Shown one piece after another: positions 12,213 through 24,091 of a DNA stretch of 54,416 bases. This stretch comes from Pseudomonadales bacterium (lineage in GTDB: Bacteria; Pseudomonadota; Gammaproteobacteria; Pseudomonadales; Pseudohongiellaceae): assembly GCA_022822865.1 (NCBI GenBank), contig JAJDYJ010000063.1, positions 1-54,416 on the forward strand, in the 5' to 3' direction. Each line of letters opens with the position of its first letter. Within the stretch, counting starts at the first letter, position 1. A program made the translations under genes and the position numbers. The notes beneath the pieces were generated by a model, which had not been told where the DNA came from, made no database searches, and worked only from the letters and a program-made list of their open reading frames with translations.

Positions 12213-15179
12213 ATGACCGATACCAGTTTCCATGTTTCCGGCGCTGACGAGGCCGATCAGGCCGCGAATTCGCATCCCGCCTTCCGCTGGCGCCGGAGCA
12301 GCCGGATCGCTTCGCTCAATATCGGCGTGGAAGAGTACGAACATCGCGCAACCGGCGCCTTGCATTACCATCTCGACAGCCGTAGCCCCGAAAACGTTTT
12401 CCTGGTTGCTTTCCGCACGGCGCCGATGGATTCCACCGGCGTCGCGCATATCCTCGAGCACACCAGTCTCTGCGGCAGCGCCAGGTTTCCGGTGCGGGAT
12501 CCGTTCTTCATGATGACCCGGCGCTCGCTGAACACCTTCATGAACGCGTTCACGAGCAGCGACTGGACCGCCTATCCTTTTGCCAGCAAAAACAGAAAAG
12601 ACTTCAATAATCTACTGCAAGTATATATTGATGCGACGTTTTCCCCCAATTTGCATGAACTGGATTTCGCCCAGGAGGGACATCGCCTTGAATTCGCCGA
12701 GGTTGACGATCCGAACAGCGAACTGACGATCAAGGGCGTCGTCTACAACGAAATGAAAGGCGCCATGAGTTCGCCGGTCAGCGTTCTCTGGCATACCATG
12801 TGCCGTTACCTGTTTCCCGAAACCACCTATCATTTCAACAGCGGCGGCGACCCGGGAGAGATACCGAAACTCGGCTACGGGCAATTGCTCGACTTCCACC
12901 GCCGGCATTACCACCCGGGCAATTCGGTGTTCATGACCTTCGGCGATATTCCGGCCGGCGAACACCAGGCGCACTTCGAGGAGTATGCGCTGTCCGCTTT
13001 CGAAGCGCTCGACGCGGATATTACGATCGAAGACGAAGCCCGCCATCCGGCGCCGATCCGCGTTGAAGAGCGATACTACGCGGAAGAAGAAAACCTCGAA
13101 CGCAAGACTCATGTCCTGCTTGGCTGGCTGCTTGGCCAGAGCAGCGCTCTCGAAGAGCAATTCCGCGCGCAACTGCTGGCGAGCGTGTTGCTCGACAATA
13201 GCGCAAGTCCGCTGCTTCAGGTGCTTGAATCCTGCGATCTCGGCGCTTCGCCCTCCCCGTTATGCGGACTTGAGTCGTCGAATCGCGAAATGAGTTTCAT
13301 GGCCGGACTCGAAGGTTGCGCCGCCGGCGCCACGGAGCAGGTCGAACAACTGGTCGTCGAAACGCTCGAGCAGGTTGCCCGGGAGGGAGTACCGATGGAG
13401 CAGGTCGAAGCGGCCTTGCATCAACTGGAACTCGACCAGCGCGAAATCACGGGGGGTTCCTATCCCTATGGTCTGCAATTGATCCTTGCCGGCCTGCCGG
13501 CAGCCATACATCGCGGCGACCCGGTCGCCATGCTCGATCTGGATCCGGTGCTGGCGAAGCTGCGGGAGGCGATTCGCGATCCCGGATTCATACCCGGCCT
13601 GACGCGCGAACTGTTGCTCGACAACCCGCACCGCGTCACGCTCACGCTGGTTCCCGATCCCGAACTCGAAGCGCGCAAGTCCGCCGCCGAGCAGCAGCGG
13701 CTGGCAAGGATCCGCGATTCACTGGAGCAGGAAGACAAGGCAAGGATCATCGAACGCTCGCGTCTTCTCAAGGAACGGCAGATGCAGGTGGACGATCCGG
13801 AAATCCTGCCCAAGGTCGGACTTGACGACGTTCCGGCGGAAATCAGCGAACCGCGGCGCCACGACTTGCGCCTGCCCGATGGCGACGCCGTCAGTTATTA
13901 CGCCCAGGGGACCAATGGCCTGGCCTATCAGCAGATTGTCTTCCACCTGCCGAAGCTGGAAGAGGATCTGCTCGACTGCCTGCAACTGTACGCCGCCTGT
14001 CTCGGCGAACTTGGCGTCGGCGCAAGGGATTACGCCGCGGTCCAGACCTGGCAGTCGCGCATCTGCGGCGGCGTCGACAGTTACAGCAGCATTCGGGCGC
14101 ATCTCGGCGACGTGCAATCGAATCACGCTCTTTTCACCGTTTCCTCCAGGTGCCTGCTCGACAAGCACCCGGAGCTTGCCGGTCTGCTTCACGCCACGAT
14201 CCGGGAATTGCGGTTCGACGAGGGCCGGCGGCTGAAGGAACTTGTCGAGCAAATCATGGCGCGCAAGGAAAACAGCATCACTTCCCAGGGCCATAGTCTG
14301 GCCATGAGCCTGGCATGCAGCCGGATGAGCCCGGCCGCCCTGCTAGCGCACAATACCGGCGGACTGGAGAGTATCCGGCGATTGCGGGAACTGGCGCGCG
14401 ATATACCGGAAACCGCCGCGCAGCAGGATTTGCTTGCGCGGTTCGCCCGACTGCATCGGCGCATAATCGGCAGCGAGCGGCAGTTCCTGCTGATCGCGGA
14501 ACCCGAATACCGCGAGCGCCTGCTGGACGACCTGGCCACAACCTGGTCGGGCGCGGCAAAAGGCAGCGCGGACGGCAATCTTGCCCTGCCCTCCCTGCGC
14601 GAGCGCACCTGCGAAGCCTGGACCACGGCGACTTCGGTGAATTTTTGCGCCAAGGCCTGGCCGACCGTTCCCGGCGATCACGAAGACAACCCCGTGTTGC
14701 ACGTGCTCGGCCGCTTCATCAACAACGGATTTCTGCATCGCGCGATCAGGGAACAGGGCGGCGCCTACGGCAGCGGCGCAGGCCAGAACTCCAATGCGGC
14801 GGTGTTTCGATGTTTTTCCTATCGCGACCCGCGGCTGAACGAAACCCTGGAAGACTTCGACCGGGCGCTGGACTGGGTATTGCAAGGCAGGCACAAGGAA
14901 AGTCAGCTCGAAGAAGCGATTCTCGGCGTGATCGCTTCGATGGACAAACCGTCTTCGCCCGCGGGCGAAGCGAAAATCGCCTTCTATGACAAGCTTTTCG
15001 GCCGCAGCCTCGAACAGCGCCTGAAATTCCGCAAGCGGGCGCTCGCCACTACGCTGGCGGACCTCAAAACGGTTACAGACCGCTATTTCAATCCCGACGC
15101 CGCCAGTTTCGGCCTCATTACCAGCCGCGAAGGAGCAAATTCCCTGCAACTCAAGGGCTTGCGCGTCGTTAACTTGTAG
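12213..15179 (+). CDS. M16C metalloprotease, PreP (presequence protease) family
   Basis: A zinc peptidase of 988 residues, the full length of the PreP family. The inverted zinc motif HILEH is at 79-83 and the third ligand is Glu180 in YNEMKG. The fold is two M16 halves forming a chamber, so it would degrade unfolded peptides of limited length. Organelle homologues clear targeting peptides; the bacterial role is less clear. I see no signal peptide, so it is probably cytosolic. It lies 7 bases after the RbgA-type GTPase gene. A strong intrinsic terminator stands 145 bases after its stop. Confidence 0.9.
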   Translation: MTDTSFHVSGADEADQAANSHPAFRWRRSSRIASLNIGVEEYEHRATGALHYHLDSRSPENVFLVAFRTAPMDSTGVAHILEHTSLCGSARFPVRDPFFMMTRRSLNTFMNAFTSSDWTAYPFASKNRKDFNNLLQVYIDATFSPNLHELDFAQEGHRLEFAEVDDPNSELTIKGVVYNEMKGAMSSPVSVLWHTMCRYLFPETTYHFNSGGDPGEIPKLGYGQLLDFHRRHYHPGNSVFMTFGDIPAGEHQAHFEEYALSAFEALDADITIEDEARHPAPIRVEERYYAEEENLERKTHVLLGWLLGQSSALEEQFRAQLLASVLLDNSASPLLQVLESCDLGASPSPLCGLESSNREMSFMAGLEGCAAGATEQVEQLVVETLEQVAREGVPMEQVEAALHQLELDQREITGGSYPYGLQLILAGLPAAIHRGDPVAMLDLDPVLAKLREAIRDPGFIPGLTRELLLDNPHRVTLTLVPDPELEARKSAAEQQRLARIRDSLEQEDKARIIERSRLLKERQMQVDDPEILPKVGLDDVPAEISEPRRHDLRLPDGDAVSYYAQGTNGLAYQQIVFHLPKLEEDLLDCLQLYAACLGELGVGARDYAAVQTWQSRICGGVDSYSSIRAHLGDVQSNHALFTVSSRCLLDKHPELAGLLHATIRELRFDEGRRLKELVEQIMARKENSITSQGHSLAMSLACSRMSPAALLAHNTGGLESIRRLRELARDIPETAAQQDLLARFARLHRRIIGSERQFLLIAEPEYRERLLDDLATTWSGAAKGSADGNLALPSLRERTCEAWTTATSVNFCAKAWPTVPGDHEDNPVLHVLGRFINNGFLHRAIREQGGAYGSGAGQNSNAAVFRCFSYRDPRLNETLEDFDRALDWVLQGRHKESQLEEAILGVIASMDKPSSPAGEAKIAFYDKLFGRSLEQRLKFRKRALATTLADLKTVTDRYFNPDAASFGLITSREGANSLQLKGLRVVNL

Positions 15180-15298
15180 CCAAGGCGATCGCGCGCAGCC
15201 TTTCGAAAAATTTTGGTCCGGCAGGGAACTTTTGCGGCAAGCTTGTGTCTGAGAGTGCGTAGGTGGATTTTGTCCAGCAGTATCGGACCTTGATTCAT
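15083..15298 (-). CDS. Possible small basic protein, antisense to the preP end
   Basis: A 71-codon frame on the minus strand begins at ATG 15298, directly behind AGGGAG with a six-base spacer, a strong ribosome binding site. The product is Lys/Arg-rich and matches nothing I know. Its last 97 bases run antisense to the end of preP, which weakens the case. The hairpin that serves as a terminator on the plus strand would lie in the 5' leader of this gene. It may be chance. Confidence 0.22.
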   Translation of the reverse strand: MNQGPILLDKIHLRTLRHKLAAKVPCRTKIFRKAARDRLGYKLTTRKPLSCREFAPSRLVMRPKLAASGLK

Positions 15299-15323
15299 TT
15301 ATCTCTCCCTTGATAGTACGTTT

Positions 15324-15355
15324 GGCCCGGTACGCAAGTACCGGGCCTTTTTTTT
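15324..15355 (+). terminator. Intrinsic terminator downstream of preP
   Basis: A perfect 10-bp stem (GGCCCGGTAC paired with GTACCGGGCC) closed by a GCAA tetraloop is followed by eight T. It ends transcripts from preP and separates them from the oxidoreductase genes that start at 15409. On the minus strand there is no T-run on the other side. Confidence 0.92.
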
Positions 15356-15408
15356 GAATTTCCCTTATACTGACTGCGTTTGGCCGCAATATTGCGGCCT
15401 CTTTGCAA

Positions 15409-17193
15409 ATGAGCCGCATGAAACCGACCGATATCAGCAATCCGGACTACTTTCACAAGGTGGTCGATTGTCAATGGGCGTGCCCCGCGCATACGCCGGT
15501 GCCGGAATATATCCGGCTGATCGCCGAGAAGCGCTACACGGACGCCTACATGATCAACTGGGAATCCAACGTCTTCCCGGGGATTCTCGGCCGGACCTGC
15601 GACCGGCCCTGCGAACCCGCCTGCCGGCGCGGCCGGGTCGAAGAACAGCCGGTGGCAATCTGCCGGCTCAAGCGCGTGGCGGCCGATTACAAGTCCGATA
15701 TTCATGCCCGATTGCCGAAGATTCCGAAAAAGAAAAACGGCAGGCATATCGCTCTGGTCGGGGCCGGCCCGGCTTCACTGACCGTGGCCCGTGATCTGTT
15801 GCCTCTCGGCTATGAGATCACCCTGTTCGACCGGGACGCTGCCTCGGGCGGCGCCATGCGCACCCAGATTCCGCGTTTTCGCCTGCCGGTGGAGGTACTG
15901 GAAGAAGAACTGAACTACATCCTCGACATGGGCATCAATTGCCATTTCGGCACTGAAATCACCAGCATGAAGGAGTTGCTGGCTGAGGATTTCGACGCGA
16001 TTTTCGTCGGCACCGGCGCCCCGCTCGGCAAGACCCTCGAACTGCCCGGCTATGAGGAGGCCGCGGCGAACATTCATACCGGTATCGAATGGCTGGCGAA
16101 TGTCGCCTTCGAGCATATCGATTCCATCGGCGAAACCGTGATCGTGCTTGGCGGCGGCAATACCGCCATGGACTGCTGCCGCAGTTCCAAGCGGCTCGGC
16201 GGCAAGGACGTCAAGGTCGTCGTGCGCAGCGGTTTCGACGAGATGAAGGCCTCTCCCTGGGAAATCGAAGACGCCATGAACGAGGATATTCCCATCCTCA
16301 ACTTCTGCGTGCCCAAGCGCTATCTGCTCGAGGACGGCAGGCTTTGTGGCATGGAATTCGAAAAAGTGCGCCGGGAATACGACGAAAACGGCAAGCGGCT
16401 GCTGATCCCGACCGGCGAAGACCCGCTGGTCCTGCCTTGCGACGACGTGTTATGCGCTATCGGCCAGGACAACGCCTTTCCCTGGATCGAACGCAATCTT
16501 GGAATCGAATTCGATCGCTGGGAACTGCCCGTGCTCAACCAGACCACATTCCAGTCCACCCATGAGAAAGTGTTTTTCGGCGGCGACGCCGCGCTCGGAC
16601 CGGACAATATCATTACCGCCGTGGCGCACGGACACGCCGCCGCGCTTTCGATCCATCTGCTTTGCGAAGGCGAGGACGTGAACGACCGCCCCGCCGACCT
16701 GACCACGCTGGCCAGCCAGAAGATGGGCATTCACCAATGGTCCTACGATAACGACATCAGCCACGACGTGCGCTATATCGTGCCCCATGCCTCCAAGGAG
16801 AAGACACTCAACGACATCAATATCGAAGTGGAACTCGGCTTCGACGAGGAACTGGGTTTCGCTGAAACCCAGCGCTGCCTGAATTGCGACGTGCAGACCG
16901 TGTTCACGGCGAAAACCTGCATCGAATGCGACGCCTGCGTCGATATCTGCCCTACCGACTGCATCACTTTCACGGCAAACGGCGCGGAGAAGGACCTGCG
17001 CCAGCGCCTGCTGGCGCCGGCGGATAATCTCGAACAGGATCTGTACGTTTCCGACAGCCTCGGCACCGGACGCATCATGGCCAAGAACGAAGACCTCTGC
17101 CTGCATTGCGGATTGTGCGCGGAACGTTGCCCGACTTCCGCCTGGGACATGCAGAAATATCTCTTCAACACGGCCAAAGCGGTTCACACATGA
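15409..17193 (+). CDS. GltD-like FAD/NAD(P) oxidoreductase fused to a 2x[4Fe-4S] ferredoxin domain
   Basis: A protein of about 594 residues. The N-terminal GltD-type Fe-S region has cysteines in CQWACPAHTPVPEY (21, 25) and CDRPCEPACRRG (64, 68, 72). Two dinucleotide-binding folds follow: ALVGAGPASL for FAD and VIVLGGGNTAMD (245-256) for NAD(P)H. GGDAALGPDNIITAVAHG near 391 is the FAD-closing motif. The C-terminus has two ferredoxin motifs, CIECDACVDICP (504-515) and CLHCGLCAERCP (564-575). It probably passes electrons between the 2-oxoacid oxidoreductase encoded next and NAD(P)H. The start is ATG 15409 or ATG 15418; a TTG at 15403 is less likely. Its TGA overlaps the next gene's ATG. Confidence 0.85.
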   Translation: MSRMKPTDISNPDYFHKVVDCQWACPAHTPVPEYIRLIAEKRYTDAYMINWESNVFPGILGRTCDRPCEPACRRGRVEEQPVAICRLKRVAADYKSDIHARLPKIPKKKNGRHIALVGAGPASLTVARDLLPLGYEITLFDRDAASGGAMRTQIPRFRLPVEVLEEELNYILDMGINCHFGTEITSMKELLAEDFDAIFVGTGAPLGKTLELPGYEEAAANIHTGIEWLANVAFEHIDSIGETVIVLGGGNTAMDCCRSSKRLGGKDVKVVVRSGFDEMKASPWEIEDAMNEDIPILNFCVPKRYLLEDGRLCGMEFEKVRREYDENGKRLLIPTGEDPLVLPCDDVLCAIGQDNAFPWIERNLGIEFDRWELPVLNQTTFQSTHEKVFFGGDAALGPDNIITAVAHGHAAALSIHLLCEGEDVNDRPADLTTLASQKMGIHQWSYDNDISHDVRYIVPHASKEKTLNDINIEVELGFDEELGFAETQRCLNCDVQTVFTAKTCIECDACVDICPTDCITFTANGAEKDLRQRLLAPADNLEQDLYVSDSLGTGRIMAKNEDLCLHCGLCAERCPTSAWDMQKYLFNTAKAVHT

Positions 17194-19031
17194 GCAAGCG
17201 CAAATCCGCAAGGACTTCGAAGCGTCTTTCCGGAGTCAACAATTTCGTCGTCAAGTTCGCGAACGTGAACGGGTCCGGCTCGGCCAGCGCCAACAACCTG
17301 TTCGCCAAGTCGATCTTCCGCATGGGAATTCCGGTAAGCCCGCACAATATCTTTCCGTCCAATATCCAGGGGTTGCCCACCTGGTACGAAGTGCGCGTCA
17401 ACGACAAGGGCTACCTCGGACGCAGGGACGGCGTGGACCTCATGGTCGCGGTAAACGAGCAGACCATCGTCCGCGACATCGAATCGGTGCTGCCGGGCGG
17501 CTATGTGCTGTACGATTCCTCCAAGGCGCTGCGGCCCCTGCGCAAGGACGTGAATTTCCTGCCGATTCCGCTGAAGGAAATCTGCCTGCGTGAGTTCGAG
17601 CATCCGGGACAACGCCAGTTGTTTCAGAACATTGTCTACGTGGGAGCGCTGGCGGCCTTTCTGTCGATCGATTTCGAAATACTCACGAGCATGGTCAGCC
17701 AGCAGTTTCGCGGCAAGGAGAAACTCATCCTGCCTAATGTCCACGCATTGGAACTGGGCTACCACTACGCAAACGACAATTTCGACTGCCCGCTGCCCAT
17801 CCGGCTCAAACCTTCACGCAAGGCCAAGGGCAAGATTCTCATGGACGGCAACACCGCGATCGGCCTGGGCTGCGTCTATGGCGGCGCGACCATCGCTTCC
17901 TGGTATCCGCTGACGCCTTCGACTTCGGTGGTGGACGCCTTCGGCAAGTTCTGCAAACGCATGCGAATCGACCCGGGTACCGGCAAAACGAAGTTTTCCA
18001 TCGTGCAGGCGGAAGACGAACTCGCCGCCATCGGCATCGCCATCGGCGCGGGCTGGAACGGAGCGCGCGCGTTTACCGCATCGAGCGGCCCGGGCGTGTC
18101 GCTGATGCAGGAGTTTCTCGGCCTGGCCTATTTCGCCGAAGTTCCCGTGGTGCTGTTCAACATTCAGCGCGTGGGCCCCTCGACCGGCATGCCGACCCGC
18201 ACCCAGCAGGGCGATCTGCTGACCTGCGCCTTCGCCTCTCACGGCGATACCCGGCATATCCTGCTGTTTCCCTCGACACCCAAGGAGTGTTTCGAATTCG
18301 CCGCGGGCTCCTTCGACATCGCGGACCGGCTGCAGACCCCGGTAATCGTCATGAGCGACCTCGAACTCGGCATGAACGATCATATCTGCGACCCGCTGGA
18401 ATGGGACGATGCGCGCAAATACGACCGCGGCAAGGTGCTGGGCGCGGAAGAACTCGAAGAAATCGAAGACTACGGCCGCTATGCCGATGTCGACGGCGAC
18501 GGCATTCCCTGGCGCACCTACCCCGGCGCCCATCCCGAAAAGGGCAGCTATTTCACGCGCGGCAGTTCCCATGACGTCATGGCCGCGTATACCGAAGACG
18601 GCGACGTCTACGCCGAAGTGATGGACCGTCTGGCAAAGAAGTTCGCCGGTTCGCTGAAGTATCTGCCGCGGCCGGAGATAGAGTCCGAAGGCAACAAGCG
18701 CGGCATGATCTATTTCGGCACCACCGCCAGCGCCATCCCCGAAGTACACGACAAGCTCGCGAGACAGGGCATCATGCTCGACACCATGCGAATCCGTTCC
18801 TTCCCGTTCCACGAGGAAGTCGCGCGCTTCATCGACGAGCACGAACTCGTCTATGTGATCGAACAGAACCGTGACGCCCAGTTGAAAAGCCTTCTCAAGA
18901 TCGAGTGCAACGCCACCGACGAAAAAATGCACTCGATCCTGAGTTACAACGGCGTGGTAACGAGCGCCGACTGTATCGAATCGGCGATTCTGGCAGACCT
19001 TTCCGAAATGTCGAAACTGGCTTCCGCCTGA
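17190..19031 (+). CDS. 2-oxoacid:ferredoxin oxidoreductase, fused gamma-alpha subunit
   Basis: A subunit of 613 residues. The first 200 or so form the gamma domain (GSGSASANNLFAKSIFRMGIPVSPHNIFPS). The rest is the alpha (pyrimidine-binding) domain with YPLTPSTSVVDAF, the family's YPITPS motif, and SSGPGVSLM. Together with the beta subunit it would decarboxylate a 2-oxoacid, probably 2-oxoglutarate or a branched-chain oxoacid, to the acyl-CoA and reduced ferredoxin. A long acidic insert near 410-470 (GAEELEEIEDYG, VDGDGIPW) is notable. The ATG at 17190 overlaps the preceding TGA (ATGA) and gives the conserved N-terminus; the frame open to 17106 is inside the upstream gene. Confidence 0.86.
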   Translation: MSKRKSARTSKRLSGVNNFVVKFANVNGSGSASANNLFAKSIFRMGIPVSPHNIFPSNIQGLPTWYEVRVNDKGYLGRRDGVDLMVAVNEQTIVRDIESVLPGGYVLYDSSKALRPLRKDVNFLPIPLKEICLREFEHPGQRQLFQNIVYVGALAAFLSIDFEILTSMVSQQFRGKEKLILPNVHALELGYHYANDNFDCPLPIRLKPSRKAKGKILMDGNTAIGLGCVYGGATIASWYPLTPSTSVVDAFGKFCKRMRIDPGTGKTKFSIVQAEDELAAIGIAIGAGWNGARAFTASSGPGVSLMQEFLGLAYFAEVPVVLFNIQRVGPSTGMPTRTQQGDLLTCAFASHGDTRHILLFPSTPKECFEFAAGSFDIADRLQTPVIVMSDLELGMNDHICDPLEWDDARKYDRGKVLGAEELEEIEDYGRYADVDGDGIPWRTYPGAHPEKGSYFTRGSSHDVMAAYTEDGDVYAEVMDRLAKKFAGSLKYLPRPEIESEGNKRGMIYFGTTASAIPEVHDKLARQGIMLDTMRIRSFPFHEEVARFIDEHELVYVIEQNRDAQLKSLLKIECNATDEKMHSILSYNGVVTSADCIESAILADLSEMSKLASA

Positions 19032-19045
19032 ACGGTGATCGAACC

Positions 19046-19063
19046 ATGAGCTACTCTCCATGA
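19046..19063 (+). CDS. Five-codon leader frame overlapping the korB-like start
   Basis: ATG at 19046 opens a frame MSYSP ending TGA at 19061-19063. That stop overlaps the start of the downstream beta-subunit gene (ATG 19060) as ATGA. GGTGA at 19034-19038 is well placed for this frame but too far from ATG 19060. The first nine bases ATGAGCTAC nearly repeat the downstream ATGAGTTAC. It could couple translation or be a remnant of a 14-base duplication of the start. Confidence 0.35.
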   Translation: MSYSP

Positions 19064-20115
19064 GTTACATTGTCAAACCACGATTCCACCATCCGGGACT
19101 GCAAAAAAACGACCTGGGCTATACCCGGCGTGACTATGAAGGCACGCTGACCACCTTGTGCGGCGGTTGCGGCCATGACTCGATCAGCGCCGCCATCATT
19201 CACGCGGTGCACGACATGTCGCTGGCGCCTCACCAGGTCGCCAAGGTATCCGGTATCGGCTGTTCGTCCAAGATTCCCGCATATTTTCTCGAAAGGTCCC
19301 ATGGCTTCAATTCGGTCCATGGGCGCATGCCTTCGATCGCGACGGGCGCCAATCTGGCAAACCGCGAACTGTATTACCTGGGCATTTCGGGCGACGGCGA
19401 CACCGCGTCCATCGGCCTCGGCCAGTTCTGTCATATCGTTCGCCGCCGCATCAACATGCTTTACATGGTGGCCAACAACGGCACCTACGGCCTAACCAAG
19501 GGCCAGCTATCGGCGACCGCGGACCTCGGCTCGAAGACCAAGTCCGGCGAGGAAAGCCAGTACGACAATATCGACCTGGTCAGCCTGGCCATCGATCTTG
19601 GCGCCAGTTTCGTGGCGCGCAGCTTTTCCGGCGACAAGGACCAGCTGGTGCCGCTGATCCAGGCCGGCCTGAGTCATCGCGGCTTCGCCTTCATCGACGT
19701 GATTTCGCCTTGCGTGACTTTCAACAACACGCCTTTCTCCGCTCATGGCTACAAGAACACCTGGGAAAACAACGTGGTTCTCAGCGAGATAGATTTCGTC
19801 CCCATGCGCAAGGAGATTACGGCCAGGTATTCCGCCGGGAAGGAAAAGGAAATCACCTTGCATGACGGCTCGGTGATTCACTTGCACAAGACGAGCGCCA
19901 GCTACGACCCTTACGACAGGGAAAACGCCTTGCACCACGTGAACGAATACAAGAAGCAGGGCAAGATCGCGACCGGACTGCTCTACATCAATCAGTCGCA
20001 GTCCGATCTGCACGAACTGAACGACACCGTCAACAAGCCCTTCAACCGCTTGAACGAGCACGATCTATGCCCGGGCGGGGACGTATTGCAGGACATCAAC
20101 GAAACCTTCATGTAG
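19060..20115 (+). CDS. 2-oxoacid:ferredoxin oxidoreductase, beta (TPP-binding) subunit
   Basis: A subunit of 351 residues. It carries CGGCGH and GIGCSSKIP, the cysteines of the [4Fe-4S] cluster in these beta subunits, then GDGDTASIG and NNGTYGLTKGQ, which bind Mg2+ and thiamine diphosphate. CVTFNN is a further Cys-containing motif. It completes the enzyme with the two preceding genes. The ATG at 19060 gives the expected N-terminus; an in-frame alternative is absent because the upstream ATG at 19046 is out of frame. It converges with djlA, and their ends overlap by 8 bases. Confidence 0.88.
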   Translation: MSYIVKPRFHHPGLQKNDLGYTRRDYEGTLTTLCGGCGHDSISAAIIHAVHDMSLAPHQVAKVSGIGCSSKIPAYFLERSHGFNSVHGRMPSIATGANLANRELYYLGISGDGDTASIGLGQFCHIVRRRINMLYMVANNGTYGLTKGQLSATADLGSKTKSGEESQYDNIDLVSLAIDLGASFVARSFSGDKDQLVPLIQAGLSHRGFAFIDVISPCVTFNNTPFSAHGYKNTWENNVVLSEIDFVPMRKEITARYSAGKEKEITLHDGSVIHLHKTSASYDPYDRENALHHVNEYKKQGKIATGLLYINQSQSDLHELNDTVNKPFNRLNEHDLCPGGDVLQDINETFM

Positions 20116-20899
20116 TCCTGCCGCGGCTTGACTTGATCAACTCGTATGCGGCCTTTATTTCCTGGGCCTTGCGCGTGGCGATGTCCATCATCTCATCGGG
20201 CAGACCCTTCGCCACGAGCTTGTCCGGATGATGCTGGTTCATCTGCCGGCGATAGGCCTTCTTCAGTTCAGCGTCGCCGGCCCCTTCGCTTACGCCGAGC
20301 AATTTATACGCCGCCCGCAATTGCTCTTCGGTCGATTCGGTCTGCGCGAACTGGGCCTGCCCTGAAATTCTTCCCAGCAGTTGCTCGAGTTGCCGCGGCG
20401 CGAAACCGAGTTGGGTGGCGATGCTCTGCAGCAGATTCCGTTCCCTGGCGTCGAGTTTGCCGTCGGCGAACGCCGTGGCGACGACGATTTCGAGAAACAT
20501 CTGCAGCAATGTGCTGCGCCGGGCCGCTTCCTGCCGGAACTGCGCAAGTACCTGTAACAGGGGAAATCCGTCCTGCTTGCCTGCGTTGAACAGGTCGATC
20601 GCGACCTGGCGCTGGCGCGGCGACAGCCGCATTTGCTGCATGACGCGCTCGGCGAGTTCGACTTCATGTTGGCTGACATGTCCGTCCGACTTGGCGATAT
20701 AGCCCATGACGGAGAACGTCGCGGTGAAAAAGGCGGTCTGGACCCGTTCGGTGCTGCCCCGACCAAGAAAATCGCCGGAGCCCACTCCGTCGAGGCCGGT
20801 ATCGAAGTAATTGCCGAGAACGGCGCCGAGCAAGGCGCCAAGCGGTCCGCCGAGCATGAAGCCGAAAGTGCCGCCAACGACTTTACCCCACCAACTCAT
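20108..20899 (-). CDS. djlA: DjlA-like membrane-anchored J-domain co-chaperone
   Basis: A protein of 263 residues with a glycine-rich N-terminal membrane segment (about 6-30), a TerB-like helical domain (about 55-180) and a C-terminal J domain with the HPD tripeptide at 224-226. It should recruit and stimulate DnaK at the inner membrane. This is the standard DjlA plan. It follows ligA on the same strand with 2 bases between the genes, and overlaps the korB-like gene end from the opposite side. Confidence 0.92.
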   Translation of the reverse strand: MSWWGKVVGGTFGFMLGGPLGALLGAVLGNYFDTGLDGVGSGDFLGRGSTERVQTAFFTATFSVMGYIAKSDGHVSQHEVELAERVMQQMRLSPRQRQVAIDLFNAGKQDGFPLLQVLAQFRQEAARRSTLLQMFLEIVVATAFADGKLDARERNLLQSIATQLGFAPRQLEQLLGRISGQAQFAQTESTEEQLRAAYKLLGVSEGAGDAELKKAYRRQMNQHHPDKLVAKGLPDEMMDIATRKAQEIKAAYELIKSSRGRTT

Positions 20900-20901
20900 G
20901 A

Positions 20902-23995
<3,094 letters not shown>

Positions 23996-24091
23996 TTGTT
24001 TACAACCACACGTTCCTGAATTCTTGTTCGGGTCATTTGCTATATCCACCGGTTGAGTGAATTTCTTTAGTAAAAATTTCCAGACGCCGCT

